Source of the DNA: Thereva unica
Lineage: Eukaryota; Arthropoda; Insecta; Diptera; Therevidae
NCBI GenBank assembly: GCA_949987705.1
Contig: OX465281.1
Location: 177,768,516 to 177,832,515, forward strand
Direction: 5' to 3'
DNA: 64,000 bases
Below the pieces are notes generated by a model, which saw nothing but the letters and a program-made list of their open reading frames with translations, was not told the origin of the DNA and did no database searches. A program made the translations under genes and the position numbers. Position 1 is the stretch's first letter; the number at the start of each line of letters is the position of its first letter. Below are positions 34,632 to 47,153 of the stretch, in pieces.

Positions 34632-35501
34632 TTGTTTTTTTTTTTACACTAAACTATAATAAAACGTGCTAAAATTAAACATTTTCAATTTTTCAATTTT
34701 CTATTTTTGTTTTGTGTTTTTACTGTGTTTTGTTTTTTTGTTTTTATTAATTTTGTTATATAGCCATGAAATTGTTTTTTGGTAAATGAACAAATAAAAA
34801 ATTATTTGAGAAAAGTTCGTTTTTTTTGTTTTGATAATGAATTTTAACTCCGACAATATCTAAATTTTTGAAGTCTAGTTCTATCACAAAGCAAATAGAA
34901 AAAATCTTAAAATACATTTTTTTTTCATTTGTTGTTTTTGTTTTTTAATTTTAATTCCTTAAAAGCTAAATGCAATTTTACATTTTTTTATTTATTTTTC
35001 AACATTTTAATTATTTTTAACCCTTTTTGTTTTTTGTTTTTTATTTTTTATTTTTAAATTTGATGTTTTCTCAGAAAAAACAGTTGAGAATTGTTTACAC
35101 TGATATGCAGATAAATATAACAAGAGAAAATGTGTGTGTTTGTGTGTGTGTTTCTTTTTTAAATATATATATTTTTTTTGTATCCTTTTTTTGTATATCC
35201 TGTGAGTTTTTCGTTTTGACGGTGTATATCAACCCTGAAATATAATACAATAGCTTTGTGTGACTGTGGTTGGGTCACTGATAAATCTGTATTTTGTTTT
35301 TTATACTTTATTGTTTTTTCTTCTTCATTATATTTGTTTTTATTTATTTTGTTTTTCTATTTAAATATCACCCTGCTTTTGAGTAAAAAATCCATCTTCA
35401 ACATTCAAACACAATCGTTTCACTTCATTGCAGAAATTTTTTACATGTCACATTTGGGTCTGTTCGTGCTCCTTGTTGGCGTTTATCCGGAACTTTTCAA
35501 G
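34632..35501 (-). other. AT-rich 3' side of the sushi-domain gene
   Basis: T-rich sequence on the plus strand that, read on the minus strand, follows the stop codon of the exon at 35502-35713. AATAAATAAA occurs on the minus strand near 35340-35350 and could be the polyadenylation signal. A (TG)n stretch lies at 35130-35150. Short open frames here are low-complexity. Confidence 0.45.
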
Positions 35502-35713
35502 CTACACTTCCTCGTAGCTGCGACACTGCGGTACAGGTCCAGACCAATTACCATCTGGCAGACATCGTGGACGTTCTGGTGGTCCAGATGAGCTGAATTC
35601 AACAAACCCGGGACGACATTGGACACTTAGCAAATCTCCAGGATCATAGTGGAATTTCAATGGTGCTATCAGACCATTTGGTGGATCCCCGGGATAGGGG
35701 CATTGTGATTTAC
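35502..35713 (-). CDS. Terminal exon of a sushi/CCP-domain protein (host gene)
   Basis: The exon opens after a strong acceptor with a long pyrimidine tract (...TTTCCTGCAG|GT at 35714/35713). It encodes one complete sushi module: four cysteines in [22 protein letters not shown] and VPQCRS, plus the conserved tryptophan in GNWSG. It ends SYEEV and TAG at 35502-35504. The first codon is split (phase 1). Sushi modules occur in secreted or membrane adhesion and synaptic proteins; insect Hikaru genki-like proteins are a candidate from memory only. No other exon is visible, so upstream exons must lie to the right, beyond the transposon cluster or outside the window. Confidence 0.75.
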
Positions 35714-35799
35714 CTGCAGGAAACGACAAAAAAAATAAAGAGAAAAAATGTTAGTATAAAGAAGATTGCACATATACACAAAAAAAGTCAAGACTCAGA

Positions 35800-37760
35800 G
35801 GGTCTATACGTAAACGGACGCAGCCATGGTTCTCGGACAGCTGTTTGGACCTCGTCGATCAGCCGACGTCGATCAACGAATGAAACACGTCGACTTTGAG
35901 CAACACCGAAGATTGAATAAAGAAGTTCGACAGAAAATGAAATTGAAACGAGAAGCGTACTAGAATAACGTTGCGGCTGACATGGAAAAACCGGTGTCGA
36001 GGCATGAGTATCGGAAGCTGTACCTGACAATCCACCGGTTAGGCGGGAAAACAACATCAACAAACGACAACATCAAAAAATCGGATAGATTTTTTGTGAC
36101 TTCTCCCCCTGAACGCCTGCTGTAGTGGAGAGAATTCTTCCACCAGCTGTACAACCATGATCCGCCACAAGATCCAGCATCCGAACCGCCGATTATCGAA
36201 CAGCCGACGAATCAGTTTCTCGATACCGAACCGACAATTATCGAGGTGAAGATGGCAATAAAATCGCTGAAAATGAAAAAGCGCTGGGAATAGACCAAGT
36301 AACCGCCGAGATGATCAAAGCCGGAGGTGATGTCTTATCGCAAGGACTTCATGTTCTCATAACACACATATGGGATTCGGATCGTTTCCGGTCGGCGTGG
36401 AAGAAAGCGATCGTTGTCCCAATTTTTAACAAAAGGCGACAGTCGGGAATGCAAGAATTATCGCGGTATTAGCCTTCTTTCGAACGTCGGCAAAGAATTT
36501 ACGAAAATCATACAATCGAGGTTACAGAAACATCGAGAGCAAACGAGCCGGAAAGAACAAGCTGGATATAGAACTGTCGTCGTTTTCATCGACTTCAAAT
36601 CCGCTTTGGATTGCATCGTTTAGAACAGCTTGTGGACAGTCTTGAAAAAAGAAAACGAGTCATCCAATTTCTAAAAGCGTCGTACGATCGCTCAAGCAGC
36701 AGCGTTCGTATTCGAAGCGATTTATCCGAGGATATCCCGATTCAAACGGGTGTCCGACAGGGAGACGTCACTTCGCCACTTCTCTTCAACCTCGTGATCA
36801 ACGCGATTATACGTGAAGCATTCGATGGACGACTTCGAGTTCGATACGACGACAACAACTTCGTAACCGACTTAATGTTCGCCGACGATAACGTCGTCTT
36901 CTCCGATATGTCGATATGCCGACGATAACGTCGTCGTCTCCGATACAGATGTCGAAGCAGCGGACATCTTATACGATATTTCCCGCATCGCGCAATGCGG
37001 AAAAGACCAAAGTGCTCTCAATGGGCGGCTCGATGGAACCAAAATCGAACAGGTTTTGATGTTCAAATATTTGGGATCATTTATTAAGGAATAAAAGGGG
37101 GCATCGACGTCCGACGTTTACAGCCGCATCGGCCAGGCAACAACAGTATTCGCCTCGCTTAAGTGGTGCATATGTGTAACTAACAAATATTTCTATCAAA
37201 ACGAAAATACGCTTTTACCGAACGTTGATTCGATTCCGATTCTTTTTTATGAATCTGAAACGTGGACACTACTCAAACTGGACGTTAAGACGCTCGAGGT
37301 CTTCCAAATGTGCGATGCTTGAGGCAGATCCTCGGTGTCCCACTCCGCGATCTCCTTCGAAACGAGACAGTTCGACAAAGATGCGATCAGCAGACACTGA
37401 TCGAAGAAGAAATGCAAAAACGTCGACTACGGTAGTTTGAGCATGTCTGCCGAATGGATGATAGCCGCTTGCAACGTGAACTTCTCTCGCAAGACCGTCC
37501 CGCAGACTGGAGAATTCGGCGATCGGCACTGAAGAAAACCTGGCTAAATAATATCGAGGGTGACCTAAAGAATCAACGATTATCAGTTACGGAGGTTCGA
37601 GACGTCAAAAACCGGCAAGAATGGAAATGAATCGTGAGCAGAGCTCAAGACCCAGCGGCATCGAAAGCAGAGTATCCGTTGCGGGGAAGTTCTGCTCGGA
37701 CCGCCAGCTAACGGATCAAAGAAGAGGAAGAAGACACCGAATACCCTAACCGTTTTTGGG
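35800..37760 (+). pseudogene. Broken LINE (RTE-like reverse transcriptase)
   Basis: The sequence is less AT-rich than its surroundings and carries reverse transcriptase blocks in shifting frames: ALGIDQVTAEMIKAGGD near 36275, CKNYRGISLLSNVGK near 36450, FIDFKSALDC near 36585, GVRQGDVTSPLLFNL near 36750 and LMFADDNVVFSD near 36870. A C-terminal stretch runs to about 37440. Many shifts and stops make it inactive. It lies directly upstream of, and antisense to, the sushi exon, that is, in the preceding intron of that gene. Confidence 0.75.
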
Positions 37761-37810
37761 GTCACTGAAACCGAATATGATCCAAAAAAAATTTAACTAG
37801 CCATTTCCCC

Positions 37811-38123
37811 GTAACCACCACTATACACCCCCTTCTGGGGGTTGAAATGTCAATTCTCATACAAAGTCAAGTACGGTGTGTATTCCTATGTTTTCTGGGC
37901 CTCTAAGAGCGAATAAGAATGCCAAAAATGAATTAGACCCCCTCGTTTGCCCATAGCGTCAATTTACCACCACAATATACCCCCTTCTGGGGGTTCAAAT
38001 GTAAATCCTCATACACAGTCGAGTAGGGTGCGTATTTCTATGTTTTCTGTGCCGTTAAGACCGTAGAAGACTACCAAAACTGAATTAGACCCCCTAGTTA
38101 ACCCTCACCACCCTTTGCCACCC
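37811..38123 (+). repeat. Short tandem repeat, unit about 152 bp
   Basis: Two units start with ACCACCACTATACACCCCC at about 37814 and ACCACCACAATATACCCCC at about 37966, each with CTTCTGGGGGTT and AATTAGACCCCCT. A third begins near 38101 and is cut by the CACTA element. Confidence 0.8.
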
Positions 38124-38290
38124 ACACTGCAAACCCAAGTGTGTGAATTTAAAACGTATTTCGCGTGTTAAATCATGTAGTCACACGCAAAATGGGTGTA
38201 AATTTAACAGGTGGAAAGCGTGTAAATTCAACACGCGAAAAGCGTGTATATGTAACACACTTAATGCGTGTGTTTTAAATACGCCAAATA
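38124..38290. repeat. CACTA 5' TIR and subterminal repeats
   Basis: TIR followed by repeated motifs AAGTGTGTGAATTTAAAACG, CGCGTGTTAAAT, GTCACACGC, GCGTGTAAATTCAACACGC and AACACACTTAATGCGTGTG. The same words recur at the opposite end (44650-44930). They are the likely binding sites of the transposase or its partner. Confidence 0.75.
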
Positions 38291-38621
38291 TTTCGTTAAA
38301 AATGGTTCTTAACAACACCTTTATATCGAATGTACAAAAATTAGTTTATTAAAATTTATTTAACAAACAAAGTAAAATAGTTGAATGCATTTCGACCGAT
38401 ATAATCGGTCATCATCAACAACACGGCGAGGACTAAAGGTCTATGGAGTTCCATAGGAGTCATAGACCTTTAGTGCTAGCCGTGTTGCTGATGATGACCG
38501 ATTACATCGGTCGAAATGCATTCATCTATTTTACTTTGTTTGTTAAATTAATTTTAATAAACTAATTTTTGTACATTCGATATAAAGGTGTTGTTAATAT
38601 CTTAACCATTTTTAACGAAAT
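38290..38621. repeat. 332-bp foldback inside the CACTA element
   Basis: Two arms of about 160 bases pair almost completely, from ATTTCGTTAAAAATGGTT at 38290 to its complement ending at 38621. The centre is CTATGG-AGTT-CCATAG near 38439-38455. It includes AACAACACCTTTATATCGAA and TGAATGCATTTCGACCGAT arms. It lies between the subterminal repeats and the accessory gene 3' end. It could be a nested foldback element or part of the CACTA end. Confidence 0.8.
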
Positions 38622-38989
38622 AATAGAGTGTATGTTTACAGTTGAGTTCAAGGTTATAAAAATAAATGTATTTCTTTATTGACATTGTTGTAATAAACTA
38701 ATTATTTATTAATTAACAAAAAATATATATATTTATATTAACGAGCTTCAACACTATTATATACCTGTATGTAAACGTCATAATTATAAAAAGGAATATT
38801 TCTATTAGACTAATACATTTTAAAATAAAACATTACATGAAAAAGTCGGAATAATTATTTAATATTTTTATTTAAAGCACTAATTAAACATACTATTTCA
38901 ATATGTGATAATATTTGATTGTAATAACTATCTAATCTTCATGTAAAAAAAAATCAACTTTAATTTAAAAAAAGGAAAAACAACTAATA

Positions 38990-41170
38990 TTAATTTTGCT
39001 TTTTGAAATTAGTTACTTGACGTATAAACTTATCCACTGCCATGGTATTCTTAATTTTTTTTTGCAACATTTCATATTCTAAATATTGCAAAACATTGAA
39101 ATACGCAGAGGGGTATTGTGTATCCCATGCGAAGTATGCAGCAATTAAACCTACCAAACACCTATTTATGGTTGGATTTGTTATATTCACTTTAACAGTG
39201 TCAGCAACTATAAATGAAGTTGCAATACATCCTTCATAACAATACAAAACTAATCTAGGTGACGCGTTTTCTACTGTTATCAAATTATCCGTGGAGGAAA
39301 GTGCCTGCAAAAACGTTAAGAAAGTTATATATATAAAAAAATATTAAAAATATTTATAATGTTTAGTGACATTAATACAAAGGTATCAAAAAATAATTTT
39401 CGTATTTTCATAAACCTACCCGCTGAACAATAAACAATTCATCGCATTGTCTCCGGTCCTTTTTTTTAATAAGCTGTTCCTGCAATTTACATAAAATAGC
39501 AGATTTTGATTCCTCAGATTCATCATTTATGCCATAGAATATTTTTAATTTCTTGAACATACAATCCAAATTTCCACTTATGGTTTCTATTCTTATTTCT
39601 TTAATCAGTTCGAATTCATACAGCATCTGCAAAATACATTTTAATTAAAATTCTGGGTTTATGTACTTATAAATTAGAATATTTCAATTGTGTAAAGATA
39701 TTGTTCGAATAACTTTTCTGCATATGTTACTATAATCACTCTACAGAAATTTATACTTTTAAAAAACATAATTGTCAATAACTAAGAAAATACATAATTT
39801 ATCTGTGCAAATCGTACAAATTAATTACTAAACACAATTGAAAACATGAAACTATTTTTACCAGATCGAATTCCATCAATTGTGGATACTTTTCTTCAAT
39901 CTCTCTTATTCTGCTGATTTTCTCGTGGATGTAATTTCTCCTGGCTTTTAATGTCTCCTCAAGCAATCTTCGAACATGTGGAGTGTCCGTCACATTATTT
40001 TTCTTTTTAAGTTCATTTTCTGCTGCTTCCATGTCCTTTTCAGAAAGTGAATGCTTCACCTTTGGAAACACTAAAGTTGTTTTCCTTATTGCGTTCCCCT
40101 TTTTCTCTGGACCAGCCAACTTTCTTTTTAATTGTGCTCGCCGATTGCGTATACAGCTACTTAGTTGTTGAGATACTAAACCCTAAATAAATTGTAATAA
40201 TAAAGTAATTTTTATGATGAATGAACAAGAAATTATCCGCTCACATAACCATGATTACCGCCACCAACTTCAGGATATGTATCAACTATTGTTCTCGAAT
40301 AATTTTGATAATCTCTTCTAGATGGCTCATTATTTGTAATGTGCTCGAGATTCACTGCCCAAAAAAATATAAAATCTTTCATGTAATTAATTAGTTTACC
40401 CTGATCATAAATAGTTTGTAACTTTAAAGTGAATTTGGGAAGCTGTGCAGGATACGGTACAGATGTTGGATTCCAGTTTTTACTTGTAGATGGTACAGGA
40501 GAATTTTCACGTGTACTTTTTTTAACAAGTTTTTTCGGTAGCAACTCCGCTTCATTATTAGCTGTGCTCTCATTAACATTATCTGCTGCGATTGACATAT
40601 TTTTAGGATCAACATAATTTGCATCTAGCTGGTCTAAAAAACCCATTACTGTTTCAGACGAGCTATCAATACAATCGAGTTCATTAACTTTGAATTGTAT
40701 GCCACTTTTTGTCATCTATGGTACATAGAAATATGTTTATTATGTAAAACTCATTGACACACAGAATTGTTAAAGAAGTGCTTACTATTTGTACTTAATA
40801 AACTTACCACTGATGTCTCCAATTTCCCGGACGTTTGTATTTCTTCAGGTGGCTCTTCATATATAATTAATGGTTCAGGTTGGCTCTTTTTTTCATTAGG
40901 TTGTTCTATATCTATTAAAATTACATGAATGTCTTCATCGTCCTTAATCTCCTCATCTTCTTCGATATCACACAAAAAATTATTTCTTCTTGGATGATTA
41001 CGTTGCAAGATTATATGTTTATTAAACATCATTGCCTTGAGAACTTTGTCTTTGGCACAAGCATCCACAAGACAACGACGAACGGCGTCACAATCACATT
41101 CATTGTTTCTGCTTTGAAAGGTAAGTGATTTACATCGCAGGCCAATCTTACAAAAGATAGTTTTCTCCAT
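38990..41170 (-). CDS. CACTA accessory protein, five exons, 558 aa
   Basis: Exons are 41170-40808, 40715-40245, 40182-39862, 39626-39420 and 39304-38990. Each is a multiple of three (363, 471, 321, 207 and 315 nt), all introns are phase 0 and GT-AG, and the joined frame is open from ATG (41170) to stop. The N-terminus is cysteine-rich (CDCDAVRRCLVDAC). An acidic and proline-rich middle comes next. Exons 2-3 carry a conserved-looking block (DTYPEVGGG, then SQQLSSCIRNRRAQLKR) and a charged, probably coiled stretch (EENELKKKN to EEKYPQL). I recognise the block from proteins paired with animal EnSpm transposases; a TNPA-like DNA-binding role is inferred. No catalytic motif was seen. Confidence 0.75.
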
Positions 41171-41895
41171 CTTTTAACAAGTTCATATAGCAATAGGTTA
41201 AAATATAAGAAGCTATGAGCAAAATTAACTATTTGACCACGTTGATTTTACTATAAAATCACTAAAAAAAGCACTTGATAGATTTTGAATTTATACTGAA
41301 ACTGAACACTGGACACTTCAGACACAAACAACTTTTCAATATCACGGCGGAACTGAAAATGAACTTTTCCAATGCTTCGAAATTATGCTTCGATCACAAA
41401 GAAACTAAGACAAAAGCATTGTTAAAAAAACCGAAATATGCATGAACCACAACCTTCTATATTTACTATATATGTAGAAGGTTGTGCATGAACTGAATAC
41501 AAAAAAAAAAATACGAATGACTCATCACTTTTTTAGAGCAAAAACAGCCATAAAATTTTGTTCTTACAAGGGCTGTGACTGTGGAAGGGTTCTAACCGTG
41601 CCTTTGTTGGGAACGAATTGTAATATGCATGTATTTTATTGCCCCAATAAACGAGCCCATGGAAATAGAAATATTCCTCAAAAGAAAAAGAGAAATTTTA
41701 AAATCTATCTTCAGTGCATTTGGAAGTTAAAAATATATGTACATATTCGAGGGAGGTTTGTTATATGTATTCCTTTTCTTGACTGCAACGCTCACTATTA
41801 TTCCCGCTAGGTTGACAAATTTCCAGTGTTCTTAGAAACTTGTGCAAATTACTTGGTGTGATTTTCTTACATACAATTCTTCAAAGCTTGCTTAG
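41171..41895. promoter_or_regulatory. Divergent intergenic region of the CACTA genes
   Basis: 725 bp separate the two start codons, so it must hold both promoters. It contains the hairpin with GCATGAAC direct repeats (41440-41493) and an A-run (41501-41511) that is one base longer than in copy 1. A cysteine-containing open frame crosses it (ending 41810) but has no recognisable domain. No clear TATA box can be assigned. Confidence 0.5.
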
Positions 41896-44537
41896 ATGGA
41901 AAATACAATTAAGTGTCAAATGTGTTTTGCCGTGTGTACATCGGATGATTTAATTCGTCATGTAGTTCGTTATCATAGAATGGACGTTAATTTTATGGTT
42001 AAATGCAATCATGACGGATGTGGAGTAACTTTCCAAAAATGGAAGACATTTCAACAACATCTGTGGCGAAGTCATTCTCAACATGAAATTCAAAATATTG
42101 AAAACGTTGGACCAGAAGTTTACTTGCAAAACGATGATGATAATGATGATATCGTAGAAGGCAAGTTTTAATGTTTTTTTCCATATTTTGTATAATTTAT
42201 TTCCAGTGAAACAGATCAATTTCAAATGTCAGGAGAAGAAATTCTTTCATTGCACGCCGCTAAGTTCATATTAAACATTCGAGAAAAGTGCAAAATCTCA
42301 CAGACAGCAGTTGACAACATAATTTCAGGTGTTCAAGAGTTAATTTCTATGTACACATCTATAATTATGGTAATATTTTGTTCATGACATAGTTCCAATG
42401 TTACTTAAAAAACCCTTAATTAACATCATAGAATGAATTGAAACGAAGGGTCGAACCACATTCGAATTTGATAGACCTTCACATAGTCCAGAAGTTATTT
42501 ATGGAGGAATATACTTCTTCATATTTGTTTTCATCCATTGATTCCAAAAAGAAGTTGGATAAAGTTTTAATTGATAAATTTCAATTAATTTTACCAGTAG
42601 AGCACACCATTTACAGAGAATTAGCTTGGAACAAGAAGAAAAATGGTCAGCCGGTGTTAGAAGAAATAAAACGGAGTGCTTATGTTGTACCATTTTTAAA
42701 AAATTTGAAATTATTATTGAATAATGAAGATGTTAGAAATCATCTCCAGTTTTCAACAACAAATATGAATAATATTTATAAAACTGTTTTGGATGGAACT
42801 GTGTATAAAGAAAACGATTTTTTTAAAGCTCATCCGAATTCGTTAGCAATAATATTATACTATGATGACTTAGGAGTGGCAAATCCGTTAGGGGTTAGTT
42901 CCAAATGTCAAAAACTATCTATGTTCTATTGGACAATTGGAAATATTGACCCACGAGTTAGGAGTTCTAAAAATGGAATTCAATTGTTAGCAATAACAAA
43001 AACAGAGTGGCTTAATAAGGATGGTGCCCTATCAGCGTTATTAAAACCTTTTATTCAAGATATAAATTTACTTCAAACAGAAGGCATATCAATTAGAATA
43101 AACGCAAATGAGGAAAAAATCTATAAAGGATCCTTGTTATTTTGTGCAGGAGATACGCCAGCCTCTGCTTTCTTAGGAGGATTCAAATTATCTGTTGCAG
43201 CTTATCGTTTTTGTCGTCATTGCATGATAACTGCGGATGATTGGAAAAATATATTTTCAGAACGACAATGTTTTTTAAGAAATAAGCTCGATCATGGTCG
43301 TTATGTGGCAGTATTTGATGATCCGAATATTCTTAGAAGAAATCTGAAATTTTGGCAAAAAAGGTATGGAGTCAATAATAAAAGTCCGTTATTAGATATT
43401 TTAGACTTCGATATTACACAAAGTTTACCTCCAGACGCAATGCACATTCTGATTGAGGGTATTGTACAGGTAGCATGTAGGCAACTACTGTGTTACTTAA
43501 TTGTTGAAAAGGAAGTTTTTACTATTAAAGATTTTAATTTATGGAGAACTCATTTTAATTATTATGGTCATTTCAAACGTGACATACCAGCTGTTATTTT
43601 AAAGGAGCATTTAGCTCCGAATGGCACACTTCGTCAAAATGCCTCACAAATGTTTACGTTAGCACACTTTCTACCATTTTTGATAAAAGATTCTGTAGAG
43701 AATAGTATAGATGATGGAATTAAAAACAGACTATGTTCACATATACGCTTATTACAAATATTAAATACATGTTTAGCTTATGAAATAAGCGAAACTTCAA
43801 TAGATTTATTAGTTCTCATGATCGAACTTTACATAAGAAACTTTATTACTTTATACCCAAATTGTTTAATTCCCAAAATACATTTTCTTCTTCATTTACC
43901 AAGGTTTATTCGGTTACTAGGCCCAATACGTCAACAATCTTGTTTTCGATTTGAAAATGCACATGCGTACTTTAAATATTTAGTGCCTGTAGTCAAAAAT
44001 TTTAAAAATATGGCATATACTTGTGCCTACAGGCATCAAGCCAGATTATGTGGTAATTTGGCATCATTACCTGGTACAAGTACAAAATATTTATACCAAG
44101 GCCATACAATTTATGCTGGTGTTACAGTTGTATTAAACAATTTACCAAATGGCAATTTATTTTATTCTATTATACCAGAAGAAAGTCGAAACAATTTTGC
44201 ATTATTACGTACACCTAAAGTAGAAATCTATGGTACAGAATTTAAACCAAAGTCTATAATACTTTTAGAGTGCAATGATGATAGTTTACCGCAATTCGGT
44301 CAAATCAAAGAAATTTTTGTCATCTCTGATAATATTTATTTTATATATTGGTATTTAAATACATTGCTTTTTGATGATAAGCTGAATGCTTATTGTGTAC
44401 AAAAAACTACTTCAAGTCTGAAGAATATAATAGCCTATGATAATATATTATTTCCGCATCCATTAATTTATGTTGAAACTCAATATTATAATTACATATG
44501 TTTATTGAATCATGAAAGAAATGAATTTTATGGCTAA
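41896..44537 (+). CDS. CACTA/EnSpm-type transposase, three exons (copy 2)
   Basis: Exons 41896-42160, 42215-42369 and 42432-44537, identical in translation to 610-3251 (841 aa, two C2H2 fingers, probable DDE triad). Intron 1 is again GC-AG. It faces away from the accessory gene, whose start lies 725 bp to the left. Confidence 0.85.
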
Positions 44538-44650
44538 ATAAGTATTATGTGAAAAATTTCCTTTTTATAATAAAAAAAAAAAAATTAAAAAATGGTTTTA
44601 TTAGTGTCATTGAGTACAATTGTCATAACTTTCCTTTAATTAATACTCTC

Positions 44651-44930
44651 ATGTGTATTAATTTTGTGAAGTGTGTGAAATGATGCAAAACGTTTGATTT
44701 TCACACGTTTAAGACGTGAAACGATAAAACGTTGCAATTTCTTTAGCGTGTAAAAAATATTATACGCTAGATGTGTGTGATTTTAACACACATGTCTTTT
44801 TATCCGCATTATTTTAACACACCATATTGCTAAAGTGCATTATTTTAACACGGCTAATCGAATTTACACGCTTATAAAGTGTGTAGTGTGTTAATTTCAC
44901 ACGCCAAAAATATTCTGGGGTTTGCAGTGT
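44651..44930. repeat. CACTA 3' subterminal repeats and TIR (copy 2)
   Basis: Same as 3365-3644. The terminal GGGTTTGCAGTGT at 44918-44930 is the exact complement of the 5' terminus at 38124-38136. Confidence 0.8.
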
Positions 44931-47031
44931 AGGTGACATTGCGAAAGTGGTTTTTCACAACCAACTCACCCCTCCTAGTAATTTCGATCATGATCTTCTC
45001 TTTCTCTCCTATAAGATGCAGCTCCTTCCCATTCCCCAGTTTCGCTCTATTTCTTTTAGAGAATTTAAGAGTATCAATCTAGAGCTACTTGGTAATGAAT
45101 GCATTGCGGCTTCGTGGGACAACGTCTTGACTTCGAATACGGCGACATAAAACTTCAAAATTTTAATGAGGTTATAGCTGCTCTCTTTGAGCAATTTGTC
45201 CCAATTAAAATTCATCCCAAGCGCTGTCTCTGGTTAACTCCTGAAATACATTCTTCATTGGCTGAACGCGATTTTCTTTACCATCAATACAAAAGGACGC
45301 GCAGTGAAGCAGTTCGTAAGATGTATAAAAAAGTCCGTAATAAAACGATTGCTCTTCTACGATCTGCTAAACGATCCTACGCTAAAAATCAGCTCGACAT
45401 TAATTTACCCCCAAAAAAATTATGGGGCAATATTCGTGATTTGGGTACGTATGGGAATGATTCTCAACAAGTGTTTGTAGAGCCCAATATTTTAAACGAG
45501 TACTTTTCAACCATTTCTGAAAGTAACTCTCTGTCAAATCAAACGCCGTGGGTGATGACAATGTCTCTCCAAAGTTCATGAAATTGATCGCCCCATTTAT
45601 ATCTAATGTCCTTACTCATATTTTTAACACCTGCCTTACAGTTTCTCTCCTAGCCAATGGAAACAGGCTCTTGTTGTACCTATTCCGAAAAAGGTCTCTC
45701 CTTCGCAACCATCTGACTTCCGTCCAATCAGTCTTCTATGTATGTTTCCTTTCTAAAGTTTTTGAAAAAATTATTGCTAAGCAGCTCATGTACTATCTAA
45801 ATCAAAGTAGCCTTCTCTCTGTATGGCAATCTGGTTTCAGGTCTGGGCGCAGCTGCGAAACGGCACTCTTTAAAGTTTGAACTGATATTCTTGAGTCACT
45901 TGATAACAATAAAATTGCAATCTTAGTTCTACTCGATTTCTCAAAAGCATTTGACTCAGTTGACCATATGATGTTACTTGAAAAACTAGGCAGAAATTTT
46001 GGACTCGGCCCTACTGCAGTCAAACTTTTTGAAACCTATCTACAGGAGCGCTCTCAAATTGTTAAGGTACAAGAATCTTTCTTCGAACCAGCGCTTCTTC
46101 ATTGTGGAGTACCTCAAGGCTCTATCCTGGGCCCCTTGCTTTTCAGCCTTTATATAAACGACCCAAATGTAGTCAAACATTGTTCCATTCATCTATATGC
46201 TGATGATGTGCAGATCTATTTAAGCAACTTCTTGAGCTTATCGAGGATTATACTGTTCAGCTAAACAGTGATCTGAAACGCGTGACTGAATGGTCAGTTC
46301 GGTATAAATTACTGCTGAACCCTACCAAGTCGTCCTGCCTTGTCGTCAGCAAAACTCCTATTGACATTGAAAATCTGTTCCCAATTAAAATTAATGGTAA
46401 TGTTTTACCCTATGTTGACTCTGTAATAAATCTGGGAGTAGTCGAGCTCGACTATAAATTCAGTTGCTGTAACCAAACCAGAAGTGTCCTTCGTAAGGTG
46501 GTATGCCTGCCTTCGCCAACTTTGGGTATCCTCTAATCTATTGCCTCTTGCTTTACGTATACGACTGGCGAAGGCTCTGGTATTGCCCCATTTCACGTAC
46601 GGAAGCCTAATTTTTTCAAAACTTGATGCTGTCTGTTCAAGAAAAATAAAAGTCGCGTTCAATGATACCCTTCGTTTTGCCTTTAAATTGCGTCGTTTTG
46701 ATCATATCACGCCCTATGCTCTCATTCTGCTAGGTATGACGTTTGAAAACTACCTAAAATATCACCGATTAAAATTCACTTTTAAACTTAAACACAGCGG
46801 ATACCCTGGATATTTATTTCAAAACCTTAACTTCTTGCAACTAAGCAGACAATCTAGCACACTTTTGGTGCCTCGTATACGAACAGTATATGGTGAACGC
46901 TCTTACTTGTTCCAAATTGCTCGGATGTGAAACAAACTACCCGTCTATGTGCGGAGAGCGTCCTCTTGGCGATTATTCAACAGGCTTTTGAAGGAACATC
47001 TAACAAATAACAACTTGTAGGGTCACTCACT
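44931..47031 (+). pseudogene. Broken Jockey/CR1-type LINE (copy 2)
   Basis: Identical in all frames to 3645-5745, including the same in-frame TGA (45878-45880) and frameshifts, as expected if both copies come from one locus. Confidence 0.8.
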
Positions 47032-47153
47032 TTTTGAATCTTCTTTTCATTTATCTTCTTTTCTTGCCATTTTTTTTTATTATTAAAACATTATTTTTTA
47101 TCTTCTTCTTCTTTAAACTCCTTTAATCCCTCATGGGACATAGGGCGGAACGC

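Larger units (their letters stand above)
38124..44930. mobile_element. Complete CACTA/EnSpm-type DNA transposon with two spliced genes
   Basis: 6807 bp between 13-bp terminal inverted repeats ACACTGCAAACCC (38124-38136) and its complement (44918-44930). Both ends have dense CACACGC/GCGTGT subterminal repeats. Two divergent genes lie inside: an accessory protein to the left (38990-41170) and the transposase to the right (41896-44537), both with open spliced frames. This is the CACTA design of a catalytic and a DNA-binding protein. No matching 3-bp target duplication is seen (left flank CCC or CCA, right flank AGG or TAG), so one flank may be rearranged. Confidence 0.85.
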
